Positions 11,214-21,496 of a stretch of DNA of 64,000 bases are shown here, piece by piece. The first letter of the stretch is position 1. Every line of letters begins with the position of its first letter. A model generated the notes under the pieces. It searched no databases. It was not told the origin of the DNA and worked only from the letters and a program-made list of their open reading frames with translations. Source of the stretch: Metellina segmentata. Taxonomy: Eukaryota; Arthropoda; Arachnida; Araneae; Tetragnathidae. The stretch covers positions 17,616,120 through 17,680,119 of the forward strand of contig OX375880.1 of NCBI GenBank assembly GCA_947359465.1, in the 5' to 3' direction. A program made the translations under genes and the position numbers.

Positions 11214-12461
11214 TTTTGAAACGGAGTAAGGTCTGGTATTTTCTAAGTACACAATAAATGTACCTCTTGGGAATTATTTTTAATTAGTTTTGTGTAGATT
11301 GTAAATTTTTTCGCTTGTGTAATTGGAGGTTGTCTGACTTCAAAATGACGAATGTTGTCTCTTTGAGTTAGCTCAATTGACCTTTGATTTTGTAAATAAA
11401 ATTGGATTATTTTTACTCGTTGCACGGTCGGAAATTTCTACATAACTGTTTTCCAAGTATTGCATATTAATAATATGAATAAAAAATGGAAAAATTAATA
11501 GCAAAAAAGTTATGTTACAATAATTTGGTGACTTTTATACCACCTTGTATAGATCGTTTATTTTATACGAAAATCGTCATGTTGTGAATATTCTAAAAAG
11601 TCGAGCTCTATTCAAATAAGTTTAGGGAACCCTTTAAGATAGCTCTGAGCTGGGTAACTATAACTGCAACCCTACATATTCTTTCGAACTGAGAAATCAT
11701 TACATTTAATCAGCAAGTCATATAATAAAAGTTTTAATACAAAAATTTCATAAATTAAGTATTTATATTCATATTTAAATCCGAAACCATGGAGGGAGAA
11801 ATCTAACATTATTTTCGCAGGGATTGCATTATTGCTGCTCTGTTACAATACAACAAAGCAGTCTTGCAAGGTGAAAATGTTGGATTTAAAATAATGCCTT
11901 TTAAACAATTTAAACTCTGTTGACGAAATTTGATTGTTTTGTACAACTGAGGAAAATAATTAATTTGGTCATTCGATATTGTTTTTCTTTGGTGTAAGCT
12001 AAAAGTATTTTACACTGCGATTATATTGAGCGATTTTGTCATAATTTGACTGATTTTCTTGCTTCTTTAGCGAGGATGTGGTTTCGAAGGCTGAGAGAGA
12101 AATGGTAAAAGTGCATTGTTTCCTATAAATTATAATGGAGTTTAGAAACTGTTCAAATCGTGATTACGCTTTTCCGTTTCAACTTATCGCTTGAATTACT
12201 TTCAGCATTATCAATTTTCAAGTTACATTAATCCAGTGTATAGTTAGAAATTATAATGAATTTTCTTGCAAGAATTTTTTTTAATATGCAATTCTATATT
12301 TTAGGTCTAACCTTGTGAGATGCTGCAAAGTGAATCAGCAGGGTGATACCATTGATTTAACAGGCCTCCATTTTGTGGTAATAAAAATATTTGACTTTTT
12401 ATTAATTTTCTTTTCAGTTAGCTGGCCTAACAGAACGCTAGTTTTCAATTGAAACACTATT
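11214..12461. other. AT-rich, no gene seen
   Basis: Only short spurious frames. No SINE, splice-supported exon or RNA gene recognised. Confidence 0.5.
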
Positions 12462-12469
12462 CCTACGAC

Positions 12470-12811
12470 GGTACAGCTGCAATCTACGTTTATAGGGGCC
12501 TTGACGCTTCTTTTTTGGCGCACTTCTATTAACGAGGCAACCCATTTGTATTACGGTTATTGCGGTTTTTATGGCTACATCTACAAGCGGAGAGTTTAAA
12601 TTTTCATTTTAAATATTCTAGAAAGTTCTTTCAAAATCCATTAAACTGTCATTTGATTTCATTGGTTGATTTGAAAATTTGTCTTACAATGTGTTTCTGA
12701 AACTTATTACTTCCTACTGTAAAAAGATTACTGAAATAATTCTTTCCTTTGCGAATTTAAAAGAGTGACAAGGCTGTTGCCACCACTATAAACGTAGACA
12801 TTAGCTGTACC
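12470..12811. mobile_element. Short member of the GGTACAGC MITE family
   Basis: The left end GGTACAGCTGCAATCTACG and right end CGTAGACATTAGCTGTACC are those of the ~800-bp MITEs at 30854, 43771 and 57332, including the GGCGCACTTCTA segment next to the left terminus. The interior is only ~340 bp, so it is a deletion derivative. The flanks CCTACGAC at 12462-12469 and 12813-12820 form an 8-bp duplication with one extra C beside the right copy. Confidence 0.85.
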
Positions 12812-13265
12812 CCCTACGACTTTATACTTGGGCAAGACACTGCCCGAAGTACTTATGGTTGTTCACCCTCAAAGTGATTTTGACGTGATATCTCGTCCAT
12901 CAAGAGGTGACTAATTCTGCTAATGACGAGATATTATCATCAAAATACTGCAGACTTTTTGATGATGACGACACCCAGATCTGATCAATTTTTTCTAATG
13001 ACGAGATATATCGTCCATCAATATTTTGATCCGTTTTGCTTGTGACGAGACACTTCGTCCAAACATCAACCACCACGAGAGTTAAAGAACAAGTCAGCAG
13101 GGATGAGATGTAGTATTCGAGGCAACGGCGAATTATCGCCAAAATGGTAACCTTGTTTTTGTTTTGATACAGCTTTAAGGCAACCCTATGACGAGAAAAT
13201 TCGTTCAGATTCAAACCATGGCAATGAAATGGTTAAAATACAGGGATGAAAGGGAATATTTGATT
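12812..13265. other. Degenerate repeats of a TGACGAGATAT motif
   Basis: ATGACGAGATAT followed by a TCGTCCATCAA-like block occurs several times between 12885 and 13055 at irregular spacing. No coding role is apparent. Confidence 0.4.
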
Positions 13266-13385
13266 GAATTACAAATTCAAATATTTAATTAGTAACTGAA
13301 TTACAAATTCAAATATTTAATTAGTAACTGAATTACAAATTCAAATATTTAATTAGTAACTGAATTACAAATTCGAATAATTAAT
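13266..13385. repeat. 32-bp tandem repeat, 3.8 copies
   Basis: The unit GAATTACAAATTCAAATATT continues with TAATTAGTAACT and starts at 13266, 13298, 13330 and 13362. Near-identical copies suggest recent expansion. Confidence 0.92.
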
Positions 13386-13769
13386 TATTCCCGTTTGTTG
13401 AATTTATTTGAGCATTCCTCATTTTCACTTTCATATATAACAAATTGAATCGCCAAGATGGCCGCCATTTTTATTTGGCGTGAAAAATTACTTGGCGACA
13501 AACATGCCTTGGATACTACATCTTTACAGGCATCAGGACAAACATTTGCCAACCACGATAATTATGTAACGCATATTCTTAAATTTCATAAATTATATAG
13601 TTTCAAGTTAAAGATTACTTTAAAAACTAAAAAAAAAAGGCAAATTTTAACAATAGTGTATCTCCATCACAATATCATTTAACAATGAATACAGAGTCAA
13701 AAACTGTTGAGAGTACTCATAACCATTTCGATGTTGTTAAAGGTTTTTAACACGCCTCGTTTGTTGCAG

Positions 13770-14139
13770 GAGGATATGATATATTGCAAGCAGTGCGATA
13801 AGACCTGCTTTGCTGCTATTGCAATGCGCCATCACATGCTGATGGTGCATGGCGTGGACCGATATTTCGGGCCACGCCTCTTGGATGGATATGGAAGATC
13901 CTACAAATACTTAGCGGGACCTCTTCCAACTGAGTCAGAACTCTATGACATCTACGACTCCGTGTCGGTCTACAATTAGTAAGTCGCCCTTTCATGTTGC
14001 ATTTCAATAGGATTGCTATTTAGTATTATATTTTCAATGTCAATTGATAATCCATGAAGTATTAAGAATTTAATCCTTTTCCAGTTTGTTAGAGGAGTCC
14101 GATCTGTCTGAAGAAGGATCCGAAGGTTCCGAAGAGTAG
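13770..14139 (+). CDS. C2H2 zinc-finger protein, last two coding exons (partial)
   Basis: Exon 13770-13978 follows a good acceptor (CGTTTGTTGCAG) in phase 0. It encodes one finger of C-x2-C-x12-H-x4-H form within IYCKQCDKTCFAAIAMRHH and MLMVH, then a linker ending YDIYDSVSVYN. The donor GTAAGT at 13979 splits a codon after TA; joining to the acceptor TTTTCCAG at 14077-14084 restores TAT (Tyr) and keeps the frame through an acidic tail LLEESDLSEEGSEGSEE to TAG at 14137-14139. Reading through instead would stop at once, so the splice is well supported. The product would be a nucleic-acid-binding protein with an acidic C-terminus; family and target are unknown. Upstream exons are not identified: the ATG frames at 13458 and 13686 do not join convincingly. 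It could be a gene end or a captured fragment. Confidence 0.62.
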
Positions 14140-14205
14140 AAGACTTCAGTTCATCCAGTGGAATAAGGGAGGGAGGTGGGAACGGAGATCTGGATGAGCA
14201 AAATG
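14140..14205 (+). other. Probable 3' UTR part of the zinc-finger exon, with donor
   Basis: After the stop codon the exon continues to a donor at 14206 (AATG|GTACGT). This suggests the transcript is spliced again downstream of the stop. Confidence 0.45.
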
Positions 14206-14333
14206 GTACGTATCTCCCTTTTAACCTTATTCATTTTATAAAACTTTGGTAACAGCTCTTTAGTTGAAAGTTGCTTTTGAAATGAATACAAGCGAATTTA
14301 TTTGATATTGATTTAAGTATATCTTCATTTCAG

Positions 14334-14435
14334 AAGCTGAGGAGCATGTTTTTTATGCATGGACGAGGTGTTGGATTGAGTCAGGAGTCCTGCTGCAAGA
14401 TGGAATCTTCAGGCAGGATTGGAAAGAGCATGATG
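14334..14435 (+). other. Putative non-coding or alternative exon
   Basis: The acceptor ATCTTCATTTCAG precedes 14334 and the donor GATG|GTATGG follows 14435. The exon contains stops when joined in the zinc-finger frame. Its end (GGAAAGAGCATGATGGTATGG) resembles the ends of neighbouring modules at about 14205 and 14780, which suggests tandem duplication. Confidence 0.4.
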
Positions 14436-14569
14436 GTATGGACCGGATTCCTTTCAACCTACAATTAGTTTTATACTGTTAGTAGCAGGATTTTATTAAA
14501 CTTAACTTACATTTCAAGCTATTGAGAGCGATTTTATCTTGTGTTGATTTAAAAATCTCTTTATTCCAG

Positions 14570-15119
14570 AAATTGAAGGACATCTGAAGATCAGGATGGA
14601 AAGCTCCAGACTACATTCTTTGGTGCTTCAAGAGGAATGTCCTTTGTTGGATTAAAGTGGCCGTACTGCATCAAAAACTGCAATGGATTGCATCTTTGCA
14701 CGGACGGGGAATCTGAGTCATGAGTCTGTTGTCAAAGAGAAATCTTCAGAGGGTGCGGTGAACTATGATCTGGAAAGAGCCTGATGTTACGGATCTTCAG
14801 GCTTCTTTTACTCAGCAATTGTATTAATTGGTCTTGTAACGCTTTATTAATAGCGCTCTTGTCGAAAGTTGCTTTTCAAGTGAAAACGAGCCACTTCCTT
14901 CTTGTATTTGTAGAGGCAAGACTACATACAAGTAACAACGCATAACCTGCAAAGTAACAAAATCATGCGGTGACGTCAGATGCTTAATTATTTGGAATGG
15001 CCTCCAGATTGACCACCAATGGCAACTGTTATTTGTGTTTTGATCGGAGCCTAGAAAGTTCTTGTGGGCTACGAGCGTATGCAAAATTTAAGAACAAAAG
15101 AAGAAACGTTCGTTTTGAA
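14570..15119 (+). other. Putative exon module and duplicated intron module
   Basis: The acceptor TCTTTATTCCAG ends at 14569. The following sequence (AAATTGAAGGACATCTGAAG...) is partly repeated at about 16735-16800. From about 14808 the block TTTTACTCAGCAATTG...GAAAGTTGCTTTTCAAGTG matches the intron sequence near 14255-14290 and the sequence at 23339. No long coding frame. Confidence 0.35.
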
Positions 15120-16660
15120 TGTTAGATCCATTCTAGTCTTCTGCCTCGCAGGCTTCGGACGCGTTTTGACTCTTGTGACCACAGCAGAGGAGACCGCATA
15201 GACCTTTGTTCCCGCCGCAAGCCGACTCGCAAATGCAGTATCGCATCGGCCGGTGGAAGGGGAAAATTAACAGCCAATGGACAGCTCAATTTGAAACCAG
15301 CCAATGGACAGCTCAATTTGAAACCAGCCAATGGACAGCTCAATTTGAAACCAGCCAATGGTGAGAGGACAAGTGTGTTGAATGAAACTAGAGGGCGCCC
15401 AAACAAGCCAGTGGGATTTTCGTAGTCGAGAGAGAGGCGAAAAAGATTTCGGTGAAAGAGGTCAACATACTCGAGGGATCAAACTGATCCGAGGAAGTGG
15501 ACACCCGTTCACGGTTACCGATACCCCGTTCTCTGGAGAAGTGCTCATCCGAAAAAATACTGAAAAAAGGTTAAGCTAGCCTGCGGCAGTCACGACTCCT
15601 GTTCGAACTGCGGAAGTCACGACTACTGTTCGAATCTGAGAAAATTCCCGAACCGCGAATACGTCTATCAGACGTGAGGAACTCTCAAACCTCATATGTT
15701 GATCCAGCCTAGTGGAGGAAACGCAGAACCTTTGGCTAGGCTCACATGAGCTGTGAATCACTCAAACGAGTGCCCTTTCAGAAAGCTCAAACCTGAGCTG
15801 TTGTTCCGGATATTGAAAGATACTTAAGTGCTCAACCGAGCAGTGGAAAAAGGCTAGTATAAACCTGAGGGAGTCACGACTGCTGTTCGTTGACTCTGAG
15901 AATTCCCGACCCAGGAGTACGTCCACCAAGACGTTGAGAAGCACAAACCTGAGCTGCTGATCCAGCCTAGGGGAGGGGACGCAGAACCTTTGGCAAGGCT
16001 CACATGGGCTGTGAATCACTCAAACGAGTGCCATTTCAGAAAGCTCAAACCTGAGCTGTTGTTCCGGATATTGAAAGAGACGTAAGTGCTCAACCGAGCA
16101 GTGGAAAAAGGCTAGTATAAGCCTGCGGGAGTTACGACTACTTTTCGTTAACTCTGAGAATTCCCTACTCGGGAGTACGTCGACCAAGACGTAGAGAAGC
16201 TCAAACCTGAGCTGCTGATTTGGAGCGTACGTAATTTTTGGAAAAGGCTAGACCGAACTGCGGATCCCGCTTAACCGAGAGGTCATCGAATTTTCGAGAT
16301 CACCTGAGCTACGGACCTTACTCGACCGAAGAGTTGTTGGAAAAGGGCTCACCCGAGCCGGATAATGAGCCTCGAGTATTCAGGAGAGACACTGGAGTCC
16401 AAAGACTAATGACCCTACCTGTACAAAAATAACAAGCTAAAACTCGATCACATTCTTTCTAATTTTCGTCAGTAAAATATTTAGTCCAGAGCCACCTGCG
16501 AGTTGTTCCTTCTGAGAGTCTCGTAACAGCTACCAGTTCAACACGTTACACTGTGGAATTACGTTAAATTCTTGTTGATGTAAATAAGCTCGTTTCTGGA
16601 GTTGTAAATATGCTATAGTAAAGCAAGTTTTATCCATTCTAATGTTATGTCTACATGATT
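15120..16660. repeat. LTR-like repeat with internal 257-284-bp tandem units
   Basis: It contains a 27-bp tandem (15271-15360, CAGCCAATGGACAGCTCAAT unit) and a CCGAGGAAGTGGACACCCGT landmark. It also has ~2.6 tandem units starting CCTGMGGSAGTYACGACT at 15580, 15864 and 16122, each preceded by AAAAAGGCTA- or TAAGCTAG-type sequence. The same family occurs in reverse at about 29960-30660. Length and GC content are compatible with an LTR, but no primer-binding site, polypurine tract or target duplication was identified. Internal open frames are artefacts of the tandem units. Confidence 0.5.
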
Positions 16661-16689
16661 TAATTCCTTAAGCAAAACTAGCGTACAAA

Positions 16690-17152
16690 CAAACCACTAG
16701 ATATTCATTTAAAGGTATCTTCGTTTCATAAGTTGAGCTGCATCTTAAAATCAGGGTGGAGAAAGCTCAAGATTTCATTCTTTACCGATACTTTTAGAGG
16801 TCTTCCTATGTAGCCTTCAAGTAGCCGCATTGTATCGAAAACATAAAAGGGTCTGATATTTTCATGGCATGGATGAGTCTCAACATAATCAGCAGTATCA
16901 GAAATCAGGTTAAAGCAGGCCTCGAAATAGATTTTTTAATTCAGGTGCACAAGGTGCACCTAAGTTTTTAATTTAGGTGCATGGCATGCACCTAGCGGGA
17001 AAAATTTAGGTGCACAATTTTATTTTCATGTGCACAGTGCACCTGTGCACCCGGGTATTTCGAGCCCTGGGTTAAAGTATGAATCTTCAGGGGTGGTGAC
17101 GAGCACGACAGTAATCTGGATGATGGTATGGATTTTTTAGCTCCTACTTCTC
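16690..17152 (+). other. Diverged duplicate of the zinc-finger gene's downstream exon module
   Basis: AAGTTGAGCTGCATCTTAAA followed by ATCAGGGTGGA-GAAAGCTC matches the module at 14570 (AAATTGAAGGACATCTGAAG, ATCAGGATGGA-AAGCTC). The stretch AATCTGGATGATGGTATGG near 17113 again resembles the module-end donor region. It is interrupted by a small MITE at 16916-17069 and ends where the inserted block begins. Confidence 0.45.
16916..17069. mobile_element. 154-bp hAT-type MITE with GTGCAC repeats
   Basis: Ends CAGGCCTCGAAATA and TATTTCGAGCCCTG are inverted with one mismatch. An exact 8-bp target duplication GGTTAAAG lies at 16908-16915 and 17070-17077. The interior is dominated by AGGTGCAC and GTGCACCT inverted motifs. 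Too short to encode anything. Confidence 0.95.
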
Positions 17153-17419
17153 AGCAGCCCGGTCGGAAGAGTGACGGATTAGACCGTCGTGTGAAAAGGG
17201 GGCTGTGCATGTTAATTCGGTAGTCACCTCAAATGTCCCTACGTTAGAGTATACGAGAACACCTGCCGACCACCTTAAAATCGCATGACTCAGAAACATT
17301 ACATGTAACAAGGGCTCGAGGGTTAAAATTATTAACATAGTGAACTTCATTGAAAATCATCACGACTTGATTATCTTAAGAGACTAAGAAAAACGAGATT
17401 TTTTTTCTCATTTTGCATG

Positions 17420-17470
<51 letters not shown>
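17420..17470. repeat. (TA)n microsatellite
   Basis: An uninterrupted TA dinucleotide run of about 25 units. The open frame through it is not a gene. Confidence 0.95.
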
Positions 17471-17474
<4 letters not shown>

Positions 17475-17535
17475 CCATAATAGCAGAAATTATAAGCCTG
17501 CAGTCGTGACACGAAGTGGAAAAAGTGCTCTAGGC

Positions 17536-18593
17536 CAGTGGTCCCCAACCCCCGGGCCGCGGACCGGTACTGGTCCGTGGATCAAATGGTACCGGGCCGC
17601 CGAAGGAACATTAAATTATTTCCATTTTGTTTACTGTGGTGTATTTATCTCGTGTTTGTGCGGTTCTTATCTATGAAATGTCCACTCAAATTAGGAGGCG
17701 GTAAATGAGACCTTGAAATTTGTTCTGTTATTAGAGCTTTAATTATGATTTCTGAATTCTGTATGTCTCTATTTTCCAATTTTGACAAATATGACAGCTG
17801 TTTTCAAGTTGGCAGACAAAGTAGCTGCATTTAAAGCCAAACTGAAGTTGTGGGGACGGCACGTGAACAGAGGCATTTTGGACATGTTTCTGACATAGCG
17901 GGGATTTTAGGCGAGACTGAGCCTAAACATTCATTTTCCCAGTTGGTGCACGATCACCTGTATTTGCTTTTAAAAGAGTTCGACCGCTACTTTCCAACCA
18001 CAAAAGACTCACGAACTAGTAAGGAATGGATCCGCGACCCATTTGTCAACAAATCAGGCGAATCTAGCATGTATGTGCAAGAAGAAGATCAACTGCTGGA
18101 GATTGCAAATGAAGGCGGCCTTAAAATTACATTGAGACGGTGTTCTGAATTAAAGTCATGGCGGAATACCCTGAGATGGCCACCACAGCACTTAAATCCC
18201 TATTGCCATTTCCGACAACCTATCTGTGTGAAGCGGTGTTTTCTGCAGTGACAGCTACCAAAACAACGGAATAAACAGGACATAAGCAACACTCTTCAGA
18301 TGTCACTGTCTCCAATCACCCCCAGATGAAACTGATTCTTTACAAAGAAACAAGTTCAGGGTTCTCATTGATTTAGCGTTCTAGTGAGTTAAAATGTTAA
18401 ATCCCTTTATATTCATTTTTTGGTGCAACTGTATTTTATTTTGAAGGCATGTTTAAATCCAATTAAATTAAAATTATTAAATGAAAAGAATCTAAAATAT
18501 AAGGAATCAACGTCGTCCCCCCCCCCAGCGGGCAGCGTTAAAATTATAAAACGTTGATCCGGTCCGCGGCGATAAAAAGGTTGGCGAGCACTG
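17536..18593 (+). mobile_element. hAT (Charlie/ZBED5-like) internally deleted copy 2
   Basis: Same family as the copy at 1738. The right terminus here is GGTTGGCGAGCACTG (one extra change), and the flanking 8-bp duplication is CTCTAGGC (17528-17535) versus GTCTAGGC (18594-18601), 7 of 8 matching. The open frame at 17850-18251 joins two transposase segments (HVSDIAGILGETEPKHSFS and, after a deletion, an MYVQEEDQLLEIANEGG region), followed by AEYPEMATTALKSLLPFPTT-like sequence. Stops and deletions make it non-autonomous. It keeps a little more of the middle than copy 1. Confidence 0.92.
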
Positions 18594-18601
18594 GTCTAGG
18601 C

Positions 18602-19142
18602 AACCGAATGAGGATGGTCCATTGGCGTGGAGTGGAGTGCTGGTTCCATAAAAAGAGGCATAAATTCTCTAACAAAATCTTTATTCAATAACGAACTGGT
18701 GAAACCATAACTGGTGTAAAGGCTATTGAGGGGTCGGAGCCCTGAACGGTTCAGGAGCTTCCTATTCTAATGGGCTCATGGAAAAAAGTGTATAGTACAC
18801 AATGGATTCGCCAGAGGGGCGAGAATTAAAAGAAAGACTATTGGACAGGGAATCTAGCAAGAAATTTCTTTGGTAGAGGTCGGGAATTAAGCGAAGAGCT
18901 AATTTTATCTTACAAGCAATTTGGAGGAAAAGTATTCTTGGGCTGTCAAGTCATACTGGGAGGTCCAGAGGTCAAAGGTGAAAGGTGATGGCAAGATATA
19001 TGACCTATTGGACAAACAAAACGAAAGACTGAAAGGGAATTGGGTTGATAAAGGGACTGGTCTCTGGTGAGAATTGTATTAGGGGGTTATTTTTTGCTAT
19101 AATTTCGTATATACACATATGCATTTCATACATCATTTCATA
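18602..19142. other. No recognised feature
   Basis: Unique-looking sequence between the hAT copy and the Tc1 element. No gene-like frame. Confidence 0.5.
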
Positions 19143-19980
19143 CACAGTCCAGTCACATTAATGTGACCACCTGTAAAAAGCCAGAATAACCACCTTTGGC
19201 AGAGTTGACCGCTGCGAGACGTGCAGGAAGAGAGTCAATTAGGTTTCTGAAGGTGTTCACTGGGATGTTGAGCCATGCCGACTCCAGTGCCGTGGCCAGC
19301 TGCGTCAGATTACCTCCCTCCTCCAGCCTGGATCCTATCGGCAATTGTTGCAAGGTGTTTGCTTTCAGACGTTTCACGCCGTATACGCCAACATCCATCT
19401 GTCCGATGGAGCATAAAACGTGATTCGTCAGAAAAGCCACCTGTCGCCACTCCGTGGACGTCCAGTTGCGGTACTGGCGTGCAAATTCCAGCCTTCGTCG
19501 CGCCGATGAACAGCAGTCAGCATAGGTGCATTGACCAAGCGTCTGCTGCGGAGGCCCATGCGCAGCAACGTTCGCTGAACCGTTGTTGAGGATACACTCT
19601 TGGTAGCCCCTTGGTTCATCTGGGCGGTCAGGTGCTCAACAGTTGCACGTCTATTCGCCCGAACGCATCTCCGTAGCCTTCGTTCGCCTCTGTCATCTAT
19701 AGCCCGTGGAGCACCACATGTGCCACACCGCTGATTTTGGATAGTGCCATTTTGCCATGCACGGTATACTTTTACCACAGCGGCACGCGAACAGTTCACA
19801 AAATTAGCCATTTCCGAAATGCTTCCACTCTTGGCCCGAAAGCCAATAATCATGCCCTTTTGGACGTCGGATAAATCGCTACGATTATGCATTACGCCAA
19901 CGATTGAAATGCTTTCCGATGCCCCATGACATCCTTTATATACACTCCACTGCAATGTGCTGCCACCTGCCTTTTGTGAT
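19143..19980 (-). mobile_element. Internally deleted Tc1 element
   Basis: The right-hand (3') terminal repeat CACAGTCCAGTCACATTAAT sits at 19143 beside TA. The matching terminal repeat is not visible at the other side, so the 5' end is lost or eroded near 19980. The body holds the broken transposase gene described separately. Confidence 0.8.
19178..19892 (-). pseudogene. Tc1 transposase, frameshifted and internally deleted
   Basis: From the ATG near 19892 the frame encodes the paired-like double helix-turn-helix (LSDVQKGMIIGFRAKSGSIS; then RRATVEHLTAQMNQGATKSV with STTVQRTLLRMGLRSRR). A frameshift at about 19480 shifts to a frame with the first catalytic aspartate in TDESRFMLHRTDGCW. A deletion then removes the second aspartate and the glutamate: the sequence jumps to the C-terminal GNLTQLATALESAWLNIPVN and SLPARLAAVNSAKGGYSGF. 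The product could bind ends at most and could not catalyse transposition. Confidence 0.88.
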
Positions 19981-20026
19981 TGGTTATTTCATGATACGGC
20001 ATGACAATACGGCAACAATATATATA

Positions 20027-21478
20027 CAGGGTGTTTCAGTGAACCGTTTCAGAACTTCTAAGAGGGGTAGGGTACATCCTGACAACTCGAAATCATATAG
20101 CAATGTGGGGTCGGAAATGCTTTCCTGAAGCGGTGTTGTACACAGAAGCACCGTAAAGAAAAGAGACCGTAAGTGAGAAATCGTTCTAATAATACATGAA
20201 AAGAAGCAAAAGGTACATGGATTAAAGTAAGTGTTCGAAGTTTCTTCCACGGGCTACAATGCACGCCTCATATCTCCGACGCATGGACAACCGAACATTC
20301 TGGAATACTCAAGGCATATCTCGAATTTCTCCGGCAGCTACTGCAATTCTTGCAACCAGCTCCTCAACATTGTCAACAGGGGTGTCATAAACTAGCGATT
20401 TCAGATGACCCCAGAAATAAAAATCAAGACATGATAGGTCGGGTGACCGAGCAGGCCAACTCACGGGACCACCACGTCCGATCCGTTGCTGACCAAATGT
20501 GACATCCAGGTAGTTACGAACATCTCCGCTATAATGGGCAGGCGCTCCATCGTGTTGGAACCACATTGTCTGTTGCGTCGATGCAGAAATCTGTTCATCT
20601 CTCAAAAGTTGTGGCAATACTTGCTGCAGAAAGAGCAAGTAGTTAGGTTCGGTTAGACGAGACGGTAACAGGCAAGGTCCGATGAGGTGATCTCCCATAA
20701 TACCGGCAAACATTGACCGAAAATCGAATCTGTGCTGCACGACGCCGTATTGCATGCGGGTTCTCGACCGCCCAGATATGGTCGTTCTGCGTGTTGAAAA
20801 TTCCTTCCCTTGTGAAGGATGCCTCATCGGAAAACAACACTTCAGCAGGAAAAAGGGGATTTGTAGCACATTTTCCAAGGTACCACTGTGCGAAAGCAAT
20901 ACGAGGTGCATAATCCTCCGGTCGCTGTGTCTGGACACGCTGCACGTGAAACGGATGCATGTCTTCTTCTCGGAGAATCCTCCAGACGCTGTAATGGGAA
21001 ACCCCGACTGCGTTTGCTACACTTCGTGTACTCGTTCTTGGATTCCCCTGTACATGCTGCAGCACATTCTGTTCGACGTCTGCAGTCCGTGCTGTTCTTA
21101 CCCTGTCCCTGTCAGCTCTTCCTAATGAACCTTTATCAGCTAACCTCTGGTGCAGTCTTGCAAAGAAATTATGACTGGGGATACGCCTTGTCGGATATCG
21201 TTCCGCATACAAACGCTGTGCGGCTGGCCCACTACAATTTGCAGCCCCGTACGCCAAATGCATATGGCTAACTCTGCGATCGTGTAATCATCCATCCTAC
21301 TAACTTGGAGTTCTTGTGCGAAATGAAGATTCCCTACACGAAAGCTCGGGATTTTCGCACAACGCCATCTACCGCGTCAGGAAAGCATTTCTGACTGCCC
21401 ATTGGTATATGATTTTGGTTCGTCAGGATGTACCCTACCCCTCTTAGAAGTTCTGAAACGGTTCACTGAAACACCCTG
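20027..21478 (-). mobile_element. rosa-like mariner, copy 1 (defective)
   Basis: Perfect 57-bp terminal inverted repeats (20027-20083 and 21422-21478), starting CAGGGTGTTTCAGTGAACCG, sit between TA dinucleotides (20025-20026 and 21479-21480). The 1,452-bp element contains one broken transposase gene. It inserted into a TA-rich stretch shared with the next element. Confidence 0.95.
20222..21295 (-). pseudogene. rosa-like (DUF4817-type) mariner transposase, three lesions
   Basis: The protein parallels the intact neighbour at 21674-22750 throughout: N-terminal HTH (AYGAANCSGPAAQRLYAERY), second HTH (STRSVANAVGVSHYSVWRIL), first aspartate in VLFSDEASFTREG, second in WFQHDGAPAHYS, third in RSPDLSCLDFYFWG. 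Lesions visible: a one-base shift just after the initiator region near 21270, a one-base loss in the SVNV(W)AGIM segment near 20720, and an in-frame TGA at 20309-20311 about 28 codons before the natural end at 20222. By the same alignment one residue is also inserted in the FYFWG segment relative to the intact copy. Confidence 0.9.
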
Positions 21479-21480
21479 TA

Positions 21481-21496
21481 TATATATATATATATA
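21481..21496. repeat. Short (TA)n between two mariners
   Basis: Sixteen bases of alternating TA separate the two rosa-like elements. Both use flanking TA as target, so the microsatellite likely served as the landing site for each. Confidence 0.9.

Noticed and set aside
13458..13682. ATGGCCGCC frame as the first exon of the zinc-finger gene
   Set aside because: The start context looks good, but no donor joins it in phase to the 13770 acceptor, and the peptide has no recognisable feature.
17413..17676. 87-residue frame with a long Ile-Tyr run
   Set aside because: It is translation of the TA microsatellite running into the hAT copy.
20754..21271. Plus-strand frames of 123 and 127 residues
   Set aside because: Antisense shadows of the rosa-like transposase relic.
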